Shown in pieces: positions 1 to 14,000 of a stretch of 64,000 nt of DNA (positions are counted from its first letter, which is position 1; every line of letters begins with the position of its first letter). The translations under genes were made by a program, and so were the position numbers. Under the pieces are notes generated by a model. The model was not told the DNA's origin. It saw only the letters and a program-made list of their open reading frames with translations, and ran no database searches. This stretch comes from Perca fluviatilis (Eukaryota; Chordata; Actinopteri; Perciformes; Percidae), in the NCBI RefSeq assembly GCF_010015445.1, contig NC_053116.1, forward strand, positions 37,001,285 to 37,065,284. The letters are read 5' to 3'.

Positions 1-260
1 TTTCAGCTGTTTTTTTGTGGTGTTTTTGTCGTTTTTCCCACATTTGTCGATTTTTTTCCGACGTTATTGTTGCTTTCTTTGACATTTTCACGTTATTTTA
101 TTTATTTTTTTATTTTTTTTTTACATTTTTGACATGTTTTCGACGTTTTTGACGCTTTTTATCGTTTTATCAGTTTTTTTCGACACTTTTTGGGCATTTC
201 TTCTGCTTTTCCCAATGTTTTTGGCCTTTATTTAAAAGTTTTTTATAATTTTTTACTTTT
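1..260. repeat. T-rich low-complexity tract
   Basis: Almost pure T runs punctuated by short GACG, CGAC and ACATTTTT words, with no open frame of interest. It looks like a degenerate T-rich simple repeat. No gene signal was seen here. Confidence 0.6.
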
Positions 261-1021
261 CTTTACTCATTTGGACTGCCGGCGCCCCGAACATTTGCCC
301 GTACTGTCGTTGTCATGCGGTTAAAAGCCACATAAAACGAAGCCAGTATTCCAACCGTAACGTTAAGGGTCGTCTTTATTTCGGGCCGTTTCATACATTT
401 ATTTTGAAGGCAAAGCGTAGACCTATTACGGAAGTTCTGATATTATACGTTCGGTAGCTTAACACAGCCGTTCTAGTGGTGAATAGAAAACAGTCCAGTC
501 ACAATCTCGCACACCACCGATACATTCTGGGATAGGAATATCTCCAACATGTTATGAATTTGAGTGTTTTTAATTTGAATGTAAAACTGCTGGGAAGGAA
601 GTGATCTTGCTGCTAATTATTCTTATATTGTACATTTGTTTTGTAATTTAATTAGCCTACTCTAAGTAAATTACTTTCAATTGTTGACACTACCAGAGGT
701 GCATTGATTCATCTTTAAACTGTTAACAACCCAGAGCATTTTTTTCCTATCCCAGAATATATCTGTGATGTAGCCAGAAGGTCGGATCAATTTCAATGTA
801 ATCAGTTTTAAGAAAGATGTATGTTCTATAAGTTCATTTAACCTTTTACAGACAAAGTGCTTCACAATAGAAACATTGTTAAAATATAAGACCCACTAAC
901 AGTAAAATGAACAAGCAAAAAACTATTGGAAATGTAAATTCAAATTAAATAAAAAAAAAAAAACACATTAAAAACAAAGAAATATATTTGTATATTTATA
1001 ACCCGTAGGCTTTTATACTAG

Positions 1022-1160
1022 AAGAAGCCGGCTAGGCCAGAATTGAATACTTAAATTGCATATAACTATACTGGTACTAAACACTTGCACATATACTTCA
1101 CTTGCATACACTTGTATATATGCAAGTGAAGGACTCAATTTTGGCCTAGGCAGCTTCTCA
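1022..1160. mobile_element. Short inverted-repeat element (MITE-like)
   Basis: The left end (GAAGCCGGCTAGGCCAGAAT) and the right end (ending GGCCTAGGCAGCTTC) are imperfect reverse complements around about 90 bp of AT-rich DNA. The size and paired ends fit a tiny non-autonomous DNA transposon. The region from 261 to 1021 holds nothing I recognise. Confidence 0.5.
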
Positions 1161-1344
1161 TATATTAGTTATTATTAAACGTTTATTTTGAAGTAAGCAA
1201 CCGGAAGCTTCCAAGAGTAGACGCTGATGCAGACTTGGTACTCTCCGTGACTCCCACTAGGTGGTTCATGTGTTCAGTGCGGGGCCCCCTCTGCTATGCC
1301 TCTGTCCTGTCTGAGGGAGTTACAGCAGCTGCAGCGCGGGTCTC

Positions 1345-1483
1345 ATGTCATCGCTGGACTTGATGAAAAAAGAGTGTTTCGCATCTGGGACTCTGTCCTC
1401 GGCTTCCCTAAAAAGAAGGTTCAAGAGGAGGGTCGCTCCGCGGGCGCAGCAGGATGCGGACAGCGAGTGTCAGCTGTGCAGGT

Positions 1484-1520
<37 letters not shown>

Positions 1521-1727
1521 CTCCCCCGGAAAGTTGGGAATTCACTGGAAGAAACGCCATCTATTGCTGCAGCTGCTGGTTGAGCTTTGATTTGTCTCAA
1601 TAATAAACTAGGACTGGGTTAAAATCACAATCAGAAATAGATTTATTGCCAGGTAAGTATAGGTCCTACTAGGAATGACTTTTCCATAGCAAGCATTTGG
1701 GTGCTAAAGGTGCTATTTATATATAAA

Positions 1728-1775
<48 letters not shown>

Positions 1776-4700
1776 AATTGATTGATTGATTGATTGATTG
1801 ATGTCATGTCTTTATGATTATACTGTAACCGAAAGTGTTTTTCTTCCAAATGTATTATTTAGGGCTGCAACTAACAATTATTTCTTATTACCAATTATTA
1901 CTCTTCTTATGGTTTAGTCACATAAAGGTAAGAACGTTGTGAAAGATGGCCATCACAGGTGCAAATCCTCATATTTAAGAAACATTTTCACTAGGGCTGG
2001 GCTTTGCCAATGAGTTCCCGAATCGATTTGATTCCAATTCACAAGATCCTGATTTGATTACATTTCTGATGTGAGATCATTTAGGTTAGGGAAATTTCAG
2101 CTGCATTACCAATTTATATTGGCTATAAAAGAGATTCTCAGAGAACTTCTGCTGTAAATTGTACAAGCAAGAAGCAACCCTAAAATATTTTTTATATTGC
2201 ACCAGGTTCGTGTTTAACATTAAGAACTTACCCCCAAAAAGTTTGTTTAAAGTACATTTTACTTAAAACATCCATTGTGAAATGACATTTTCAAAAGATT
2301 GATTTCTGGATTTTATGAATCAATATCAGATCACTCAAACAAAAATCGATTTTAATTGGAGAATCGATTATTTTAACCCAGCCCTATTTTGCACTTTTGC
2401 TTGATAAATAACTAATCAGTCCCTCCAGAAAAACGTGATTATGCAATCGCATAATTCAATGCATAATCAGCCAAAGTCAGCATATTTTTTGAAATACGCC
2501 GCATTTTCGCCGCATAAATTGCAGATTTCTGCACAAAATATTGCATGATTTCATAATCCCCACATTTTCGTTGCAAAAAAGTCACATACTGTATATCTTA
2601 GCAGAAAGTTGAAAAATGTTGCGTTTACTTCACACAAGAGCAGCCATTTTCCCCTGTTGCCATGGGAACGTTATGAAGTGACCTAATTACAGAACGTGAA
2701 CATCATGGTAAAGCAGCGTGTTGGGGGGAATCACTTTTTTTTCTCTTTTTCATCAAACCACAGTTTTTGCAAGTTCCCGCATTTTTCATCGCATAAAATT
2801 GCATAAATATCATATAGCATATTCCATCACATTTTTTAAGAAAACGTGCCGCATAATCAAGGATTTTGCCTCCAACAATCACAAAAAAAACTATTTTTCT
2901 GGAAGGACTAACTAGTAAAAAAACTCCAGTGTCACACTTGCTGTCAAATAATATTCTGTTGACTGATCGATTCTTTGTACGTAAGCCTCCCTCAGTAATT
3001 CACTAGTCGTGTTCCTGTGTTTGCAGGTGTTCCATATTTTCCCTGTCTGGCAGTAGTCGCACTGTGCGTCGGATTTTGACAGCCTGCGTCCTCTCTTTCC
3101 TCGCCCTGCTTGGCTCCGTATCCATCGACCTCAGCTCCAACTTTGACCTGCTGCACACCACAGAGGGCGCTTACAACGAGCTGACTTCATGCAGGACGAT
3201 AGCTATCCTGCAACTCGTCAGGAAGCTTCAACACATGAGACGCTTATTCGCCAAAGACGTGGCCAATGAGACAATGGAGGCCAGTTTTTCAGAGGTTGTG
3301 TTTCCTGTGTTCGATCATCTCTGTGGTGAAAAGGTGGGTCACAGCAATGGCCACGGGGTCCCTTGTGGTGTTGAGTTGGCTGGATTCTGCCAGGAGATGC
3401 TGTGGCGTGTTCAAGGATTTCTAAACGCTTCATTGGATACAAACGGCACGAGTGAAAACGGTACTTCTGCTTACTCCCTGGCCATCGGAAGACTTCTTGA
3501 CATCTGGGGTACGGTAGAAGAAACTTTAGTCAAAGTCAAACAGCATTACAACTGGAGAGATGTACTGTCCGCAAGACTTCTGATCAAATTCATAGAGCTC
3601 AACCACCAGTTGATGGACTTCCCCCACGTGGCAACTCACACTGACTTCCAACACAAGTGGACTTACGAACTAAGCTACCTCGGCTTCGCCAGGGTTATGA
3701 CAGAACGACTGAACGACTGCTGGTTAGAGAACATAGACTTCAAGTTAAACTCCAGCCAGCGTGTAAAACATTCTTATATTTTTGACACAAGTCTGTGGCA
3801 GATCTCTGGAGCCGGTACGGAGCTTCTGTCTGGGTCTCACACTGGAATTCGGGCTCTGACAAACACCCAGCGGTGCTTGTTTGATCGTGCGGTGCCCGCT
3901 CTCAGATTGGAGTCTCGATCCGTGTCTTCGGGCCTCAGTATGAAGGTCTGCCTGCTGGCCATTGCCTGCCTCATCTACCCGGTGGTGATGTTCTCCTTCA
4001 AGCAGATGACGGAGTGGATACAGAACTACGCCCAGAGCTTGAAGGAGAAGACTGAGGACCTAAAGCGCCAGAGCCAGCTGGCTGAGGATCTGCTGCACCA
4101 AATGCTGCCCAAGTCGGTCGCCAAGCAGCTCCGCCAGCAAAAGCATGTCGAGGCGGAGAGCTATGAAAAGGTTGGTGCATTCATCTTTGCTTCTCACATT
4201 CTGGGTCAGCATGGCTCAAGATAAGTCGCGCATAGCCAGCTCTATCTCCACAGCGCTGTGGAGTAAAGGTCTGGCTACACCACAGAGGCATTCTGGTCAT
4301 AGGAGAAAAAAAATGCTTTGGTTCGTTTGCATTTCTTTAAACCAATCACAACCGTCTTGGGCGGCGCTAAGCTCCGGACGCAGTGACGGTGGCTCTGCTA
4401 AATAGTCTCGGGAAGGAACTTGTTTTGGTGGAACATTTGCACCCCGCCAAAGAAAACGCCACATCCAATATTAAAGGTCCCATGGCATGAAAATTTCACT
4501 TTATGAGGTTTTTTAACATTAATATGAGTTCCCCCAGCCTGCCTATGGTCCCCCAGTGGCTAGAAATGGTGATAGGTGTAAACCGAGCCCTGGGTATCCT
4601 GCTCTGCCTTTGAGAAAATGAAAGCTCAGATGGACCAATCAGGAATCTTCTCCTTATGAGGTCATAAGGAGCAAGGTTACCTCCCCTTTCTCTGCTTTGC

Positions 4701-7700
4701 CCGCCCAGAGAATTTGGCCCACCCATGAGAGAGAGAGAGACATCATGGCTTTCAAACGAGAAAAGTGGCAGTTGGTCAAGGCCACACCCCCACCCTCCAC
4801 CTTACCCCCCCCCCCTCTCCTCCTCAATAGCTACAGACACAGAAATGGCACATCCTAAGGAAAGCTCATTGTGGCTGTATTTCTGCACCAAAGCTGAATT
4901 TCAGGAAAGAGACTTCAGATACAGTATTAGGGGACCACTAAGGTCTATATAAAAGAGACTTCAGATACAGTATTAGGGGACCACTAAGGTCTATATAAAA
5001 GCATCCAAAGAGCACCATGTCATGGGACCTTTAAATGAAGTTAACTGTTGACACAATACAGTAACGTGAGCTATTTAAATTAGCTGATACATGGTTAAAC
5101 CTCATTAGCTCTTACCAGCCGTCCACAGCAATCCCACCAATCAGTCCCAAAACGTCCCAGTTAGAGAGGAAATGCCCTAAACATATTCTTTGTAAATCTT
5201 TACAATCATTCCCTGAAAGAACCGAGCAGGCCTGCCTTGTTGTACGATCTAAATTTCATTAAAAACTTGATATTTTCAGCGTGTAGCTTGTTAGTTCAAA
5301 GTTGGCACATGCCGACCTGTCAATCAGCAATGCTAACCATGCTAACACTGTAGACATTAAAATAGACCTCAACTTGTTTTTGGGTGTTATCAATGTTTTC
5401 ATCTTACACTTTGACCCTCTCACTGTATGTTTTCACTTCAGCAAAGTTAATTGGGACATTTGGTCGCCTAAAAATTGTCTCGTTCAGTGTTCTGCCGAAC
5501 CAGCTACCGTTTAATCTCCACTGGATGACTCGCTTCAGAAGGTTTGAAAATCTGCAACTTTTCCTTCTATAGCGTTTAGCTTAGCGCAGCGCCATTTCAC
5601 ATAAACAACAATGGCATCCTCCCCACCTCCACGCTTTCGTCAAAATCGTCACGTCCGGTTTAAAGAAACCAAGATGGCGACATCCAAATTTCCAAACTCG
5701 AGGCTTCAAAAGGGCAGTCCCAAAACAACAGGTGACTGACTGCTGTTTTGTCTGTTATTTTTACAGTCTATGCTCTTGACTTGAGACTTAATGGTTCTGA
5801 CCAAGGGGGGGTAAGCGAGCATCCGGAAAGCTTACCTCCTATGGGGAAATTCTGATGCTAACAAACCATCACCTCCCGTTAGCTTCCCATTGACTCCCAT
5901 GCATTCTGACATCACTTTGACAGAGAATAACTTTACATCTGAAGCGTTTAAAGACTCTATTTGTCCGTTGTTTATTTCTAAAGAAACACGACAATGTATA
6001 AAAGGCTCCATTACCTTGTACCTCACGTTATGGCCCCGTAGCAGCTGTTTTTGTAACGATTGTGTCATAACTACTTGACTTTCTGTCGCGCAGTAGAGGA
6101 ATTACGTATAGGATCAGGAGAAGCTCGCAGGCCGGGGGGGACGTGGAGGCATGCAGTCAAGGGAGAAGCCCATAGAGCACATGTGTCAAACTCAAGGCCC
6201 GCGGGCCAAATCCGGCCCCTTGCAAGTTTTCATCCGGCCCAAATATCAGTTTAGGTTCAGAACTAATTTTGGTCCGCCTATATGTGCGCCGAAACCAAAA
6301 AGACAGAAACTGTTTTCAAACTGTAATTACACTCAAAACCGAATTTGGCAGATTTGCCGACTTTGACATTCAGAAATTCCCCCAGAAGCAGCGAGTTTAA
6401 TATTCAGGCCTGGGAAACTGTTTGTTGTAAAATATATAATCATTGTTTTTAGCTCGATTTGCTAAACTCTATGAAGGAACTTTTTTGCTGACTTTTGTCG
6501 ACCAAACTATACGTGACAAAGCTGTATGAGACATGTCAATAAACTAAAACATTTCTGGCCCTTAATGTGATTCATCACTAGTCATTTTCTAGTGTGGCCC
6601 TTAGTGAAACTGAGTTTGACACCCCTTAAAACACTGCAACAGCGACTGATAATATACATTTGTTTTACTTTTACTAATGTCCATGACATGAGGGTAACTC
6701 ATCCTGCAACTAAGGCACTGCAGTACATTTGTAAACCTTACTTAAAGGCAAATGGAAGAAATAGACAACAGTGCTGGAGACAGATAAGACAATAACCCTT
6801 TCCCTCGCTGCTCCCGGTTCACTTCTAACATTTAACCGAGTAAATTTAGAGCTTGTAATGTAGCGAGGGTTGTGGGGCGCTACCTCTGCAAGATCTGCCA
6901 ACGGGATGAATGAATGTGTGCGTTTCCTGCCTTTGTTGCTATTGTTGGCGTAATTACCTATAATTGCCCTGTTCCATATTCATCAGCAGATAAAACAAGT
7001 AATTCGGTGAAAATTGCGTCTGGCTTATTGAAGAGGTTTGAAGCAGCTGTACCAAAAGCACTCTGCACACAGGGGGAATATTACTGAATAGGATCCTCGG
7101 CACAAACTGATTTGGAGCTCTAGGGTGTTTCATGAAGAAAATGTAGGACCCACCGATTCTTTTTCTTTTTTGTAACTAACCAGAAAAGTAATACATGACT
7201 TGCTGATCCCAGAAGGATGCTGCCTGGTAAAGATCCCCCTGAAATCAGAGGGGAAATGATACAGATACACATACAGATACAGATACAGATAGCTTTGTTT
7301 ACCCCCGAAGGGGCAATTCAGTTTCTACAGTCCGCCGAAACACATACACACATTCATATATGGGAAAGTGTAAGATCCAGAAGTATACAACAAGAACAAT
7401 ACTTGAAATAAGAACTGAACAAAGACGATAAAGAGAGACAAAATAAAATAATAAAAAATCGACAAAGTGCAGAGTGTATTGCACATACTTAACAAATTAC
7501 AATCCACCAAGTCCACCAATCAGAGGTGTTCCTAGTCTTTATTTGAGACAGGCACACAGCACGTACATGCAGCAATAAAAATTATCGTGATCAAAGATGC
7601 CAATTATTGCAGAGGGATCTGGTTAAGACAAAGCGACAAGACCAGGGGCCATTCTAGGATCAGAGCTTTAGGGGTGCCTGGCTCCCTTTTAACATACTTT

Positions 7701-7997
7701 TTTTTGACATTATTTTGAAAGCATCATGGTAGGCGAAACACTGAATTATAATAAATAAATAAATAGAAAGACACTACCATTTCTGAGAAAAAATACTTTA
7801 ATGCTGAGCCACAGGACCATAACTATAAAAGTGAGGTGGTATTACAAATGAAATCGGATATGTAACCATGGAAAAGCATTTCCAAAACGCAGTATCAATA
7901 ACTTTAGAAAATTAGAGCAATTTTGACTAATGGTTGGCACTATTTTCTGAAAATGGCTCAAAACCTTTCTGAATAATCTTGACATCTAGATTCTATC

Positions 7998-8033
<36 letters not shown>

Positions 8034-11000
8034 CAGATGAGTTCGGTGCAGATGAATAGAAATGGAATATTGCACATTAGGGAGTCTTGTATAAAGTACT
8101 TGAATACTTGAGTAAAAGTACAAGTATCTTACCAGAAAATGACTTTGGTAGAAGTTAAAGTCTCCTTTTAGAATATTACTTGAGTAAAAGTCTTAAAGTA
8201 TCTGATATTAAATGTACTTAAGTTTAAGAAGTAAAAGTAAAAAAATACATTTTGATTATGAACTTTACGGCCAAAGGTGTGTAATGTTATCTTGATCACC
8301 ACTGTCGTTGGGGGGGGGGGCGGGCATCGTCTGTTACCATGGCAGCAGAGCCTGCACCAGGTGCTTCCATGATCACCAGTTATTATGCTTCCTCCTCTTC
8401 TTCTTTAGTTTTGGCATATATGTTTTTTTTTTTTTGCCGCTTGGCAACAAACAGGCATTAGGTCACCAACAGGAGTGGAGCGTGCATTATCTTGGCAATT
8501 TAAGGAGCAATGATTCGCCAAACCTGCTTTTTTCCAGTGTAACAAATTTCTTCAGATTTTATTTTGTAGTAACGAAGATGCTTAGGGGAAATGTAGTGAA
8601 GTCAAAGTAAAAGTTTCCGGAAATATAAATAACGATGTAAAGTACAGATACATGAAAGCGATTTGCACTTCGTTACATTACAACACTGACAGTAGGATTG
8701 TTAGAAAAGTTATGCTTGCTATAGTATTTGCATAAGAAACTGTGCATCCATTTCTGTTTCTCATGTGATAATCATGATTAATAGGGGTGGGGGAAAAAAT
8801 CGATACAGCATAGAATCGCAATATTTTCCGTGGCAATACTGTATCGATACACAGACACAAAGTATCGATCTTTTATTATATATGTGTTGGTCAGTTTGTC
8901 TTCTTGACAATCCCATTTTGCAGCAATAAAAGTAAAGTGAGATGAACAAACAGAGAAATGTATCTTTTTAGATAAAACAGAGGTTGACAAAGTTTTCTTT
9001 TGGGGACATAAATTGAAATTGGGAAAAATTTGAAGTTGGAAAAAAGGTAATAAATTGCAGTATATCGCAGAATATTGCAATATCTTTAAAATCACAATAA
9101 TATTGTATCGTGACATAAGTATCGTGATGATATCGTATCGTGAGGCCTCTGGTGATTCCCACCCCTAATGATTAATACTGACCTTATGGAAAGCACAGAA
9201 AACCCCTGAGGGCAGGGCATGCGGTGGAGACGTCAAGCCTGACCACAAATAAGAAAGTTTCTCTGTGTGATATTACTCCCTTTTCCCTATAAAAAGCTAC
9301 CGTTAAAGACTATCGACAATCATTGTCTGTACTTATGCTGAAGTGCTGTGAACTGACTCTATTTGCTGCAAGTAAGTAGTATTAAGTATTCAGGTATTAA
9401 GCAAGTATTAACTTTTAAGAGAACTCCAGTGATTTTGTCAATTTTTTGATGACATTACACTACATGTCATTTAGCTGACGCTTTTATCCAAAGCGTCTTA
9501 TAATTGCTATATATGTCAGAGGTCACATGCCCATGGAGCAACTAGGGGTTTTAGTGTCTTGCTCAGGGACACGTTGGTTGATGTATCACAGTGGGAATCA
9601 AACCCAGGTCTCCCACACCAAAGGTACAGGTCATATCCACTGTGCCATCACCACCCGTAATAGCATAAATAATTATCCTAGTAAGGATAGTAGGATTGTT
9701 GTGTTGGACTGCATTAGTTTTAACTAGTTGGACTGTGTAATACTAGGCTGTATTATTTTTGCCCAGTTTTGTCCAGTACAACCGAACCCGTCTCTGCATT
9801 CTGTTCCAGGTTACCATTTTTTTCTCCGACATCGTGGGCTTCACCTCCATCTCTGCGTCCTGTGCTCCTCTGCAAGTGGTGGAGATGCTCAACAACCTCT
9901 ACATGTGCTTCGACACACGCATCGACTCCTACAATGTCTACAAGGTAAACATGAAACGTCGAGGCACACACAGAAAACTCACACACTGCCTTTTGCCTCC
10001 AAAATTGTAGGCTACTTTTAAAAAGGTGTTCTCTCGTATAGTCCTCTTTTAAACAAACCAAACTTGTGGACCAAAGAGTGGACCACCAGAAAAGGGACTC
10101 AGTTCTTTTTGCGTTCACATTGTCAGTTTACTTGAAAGATGAGTCAGTTCTATTTCTGGTCCACTACAGATCTGATAGTAGCCTGGTCCTACCAGACTCT
10201 GGTACATTAACCTGGTCCTACCAGACTCTGGTACACTAGCCTGGTCCTACCAGACTCTGGTCCACTAGCCTGGTCCTACCAGACTCTGGTACATTAACCT
10301 GGTCCTACCAGACTCTGGTACATTAACCTGGTCCTACCAGACTCTGGTACACTAGCCTGGTCCTACCAGACTCTGGTCCACTAGCCTGGTCCTACCAGAC
10401 TCTGGTACATTTCTTTTGTCCAGAGAGTCTGGTCTCTCTCCATTGACAAGTGTTACCTTCCTTGAAGGCGGGTACTCTGTTGAAGTTTAAAACTATTGGA
10501 TCTGCCCAGAGCCACTCTGGATCTGCCAGAACCAATCGCTAACGTTTGGTTGTGACGTATGTTACGCGCATGTGCAACAAGAGGGGAAACCGCCAACAAC
10601 TATCGGCTTACATTTAGCATTAGCATCGCTAGCGTTAGCCTTAGTCTTAGCCAACTCCTTCACCGCTAACAGAGCGAGCTGGAAAATCAAACTGTTCCTG
10701 AACCCCGTGGGGAGGAGGGCCACGACATCATGGCCCCAACACAACTCAGCAAAGATTGGTCTTGCTCTGGCTTTAACTTCTGGATATTACAAATCCTACC
10801 ATTGCCACGCCAAGTTAGGCGTTTGACCTTGAGTGGTTAAGGTTTGGATAGCCGATTGGTCAGGGGGATAGGACCTGTACAAATGGGGTTACGTTACCTT
10901 ATGTAAGCATGGACGCCTGGCCAGTAAATTGAAGGGCGGGTCTTTACGTGGCCATAGTGGGATTCCTAATATCGCCTCAGGGCCAGGGGCGGAGAGCGGG

Positions 11001-14000
11001 GCTCTACAACATTTTAAACTTTGAGACCTTTAACAAGGCTCCAGACTGCGACCAAAATTTGAGTGTGCGACTGAATTTTACATGAAATTTCGGTACCTGA
11101 GAGCACGTAAGCACAAGCTTATCTGTCCTCTCTGAAAATTGACAGAGAGCGGGGCTCTGACACAAACACACACACTCGCAAAGCTGAAGACGATGCAAAC
11201 TACGTCGGCTCTGCAGTTTTTTTTAAGTCACAGTGAGTCACGGAAATGCCGATAAAGTGGTTTCAAGTGTGGTTACAGTTTTTCATAACTTCACGCAGAC
11301 AGCATTTGCTGCGATATGATATTAATGGCGAGCCGAAAGCGGTCGTGGTGCTGTTGACGTTACACTTCCTCGGAGACGAGCAGGCACAACAGTGGTTTCT
11401 GTGCCCTGGTGACTGACTGACAGGTTGAGGCTGTAAGGCAAGGCAACTTTATTTCTACAGCACCTTTCAGCAACAAGGCAAAATGCTTTACACGAAACAT
11501 TAAAGAGCAATTCAAAACGGTCATGATGAAAATAAAACAGGCTAAAAAATATATGCAAATACAATAATAAACAACAAATATATATATATTTTTACTGTCA
11601 TGACAGCGATGGGGCTGTCAGTTTACCTTATATGTTGCATCTTCAAAAGTGACACTGAATTTGAAACTGCACATTGTAATTTCTGCATCTATTATCAAAG
11701 TATTTTTTTGTAATATAGTGGAAATTAGTAGAAATGTGAATATTTGGTTAGCATGTTGATTTACGGTGTGTACCCCTACATTTTCTGGTTGTGCCCCTAA
11801 AATTTTCAGTTGGGGGCCACTGTGCTCCTAGTGAAAAAAGTTAGTCTGGAGCCCTGTTTAACATATGCATGTGTATGTTGTCTTTGTTAAGGCCTCCATT
11901 TAAAGAAACTAACCAAGGCTAAAAACGGATTGGAGGATGCAACATATAAAAAAGGATGCCAGACACAAGGTTAACAATTAACCAACAAGCTTTATTAAAT
12001 AATGTTACAATATTCCCAAAAGTAGCAAACAAAGAGAAACAAAAAGGGACTGGAGACCCTGGCCAAAAGGAGTAAAAAGATGGGAAGACGCACCCCACGT
12101 CTCCCCCTAAACTACCTAAAAAGAGTAAACTAATCCTAAAACAAACAAAAAAAAGAGACGAATAAGTGAACTACCGGTAATCTCCAGCCCAAACTAGCAC
12201 AATAAACTGTGCATGGAGGTCGGGAAACACAAACCTGCTGGTTGTGTAGAAAAAAAAAGGTGAGGAGGAAACTCCTTACTAGGAATGTCTTCAAATGAAA
12301 AAAAAGGGTTCAAAGACATGACACTAGATAAGTATAGACATTGAGTAGTATTAATTAAATAATGGTGATGATGTTGATGATGAACATCATTATTATCATT
12401 ATGGTTATCATCATTATTTAGGATATTATTCACCTTATGGTGGCAATGTACTGTATATAAGTACTGACCCTTATGGGTATTTGTAGGCGTGTATGTATGT
12501 ATATATGTAGGTAAGTGTATGCATGCATATGCAAACACACTGTATGTATGTAGAAATATATCTGGGTATATGTTCTTTAGTTATTTTGTATCATTTGTTT
12601 TATATTTCTTGTCTTGTAAATTATTTCCTTGACAATTTGTTTGTTACTGAAACTTAAAAATGTGAGAAGGGTGGCTGATATAAGCTGAAGCTTCTGACTC
12701 TGCCCTTTGGTTACGACCAATAAATTCATTCATTCATTCGTGTGCTGCTGGTGTGCTCTCCATGTGCCTCTGTCCCTTCACTCTCTGCCTTCTTATCACC
12801 TCCCCTGCTCTACCTGAGCACTGGTTACGCTCAGGTGTGCAACAGGCAGAGGGAGGAGGGCAGAACGAGGGACACAGAGAGAGAGAGAGAGAGAGCAAAG
12901 AGAGAGAGAGACACACACAGAGGGAGAAAACAAGACACACACACACCAGAGGCACATGTAACAGTCTTGTTAAATCTTGGTTTCGTTACAAACGAAACAG
13001 ACCAAGTGTGACACGCCCTAAAAGTCAGCACTTATTTTCTTGAAAGATTTGGAAAATGCCCTTATTTGCTTTCTTTTGATTTGGCACCTCCTTCCGTTCA
13101 TGCCTAAGAGGAGCATATACATCATCGCCCCATGCAGCTCCCTTCCCAACGTGAACCATTTCTACTCCTGACTTTGAGCAACATTTTTTTTTTATCAAAC
13201 TATCAAACCAGGTGGAGACAATCGGGGATGCATACATGGTGGTGAGCGGTCTGCCTGAGAGGAACGGCGATAGGCATGCCGATGAGATCGCAAAGATGGC
13301 GCTGGATCTGTTAGCAGCCGTCAGACAGGTCTCCATCCCTCACATGCCCGACCACAGGCTGGAGCTCCGAGCCGGCATCCACACAGGTGAGACAGAGGAG
13401 CTGCCTGTACAACGTGACATCATGGCTTCGCGTAAACATACACGCCACTGTCTAACGCCAAGTGGCGTGTTATCTGTACACATTTTGAGCTATCTGCGTG
13501 TATGTCTACGCCGTATACAGCGGACGGGTTGGGTTTAGGAAAATAAGAACGGGACAGTTGGGTTTAGGAAATGTGACACGATCCCCGGTCTCCTGGGTGA
13601 AAGTCCCCCAACCAACCTCCCTATGCAGATTTTCGGGCTTTCATACTACTCGCTACCGTTCTTTTCTCAGGAGAAAGTCAATGGCGGCCAAATGGCATTG
13701 ATAAACACGCTAAAAAGCGATTATGCGTCTTGATAACGATTACGAATTGCCGTGTCATACATACGCCACTTATTGAGATCAGTCTGCCCTGTAAAATGCA
13801 GCAGGTCGGGTTTGTAATAGTCTCACATAGCCAGCTCTATCTCCACAACGCTGTGCAGTAAGGTCTGGCTACACCACAGCACATGCATTCTGGGATAGGA
13901 GCAAAAAAACGCTCTGGGTTGTTTGCATTTCTTTAAACCAATCAGAATTGTCTTGGGCGGCGCTAAGTTTCGGACGCAGTGACGGTGGCTCTGCTAAATA

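Noticed and set aside
1296..1583. 95-codon frame starting at 1296 as cyclase exon 1
   Set aside because: Its phase does not match the exon 2 acceptor at 3027. The overlapping frame from 1345 does match.
3064..4224. Treating the long frame from 3064 as a whole gene
   Set aside because: It begins at a GTG, not an ATG, and runs past a good donor at 4171. The frame is open upstream to a spliced exon boundary at 3027.
8308..8610. 100-codon frame beginning with Gly-rich sequence
   Set aside because: Crosses a poly-G run and poly-T run in a MITE and has no coding support.
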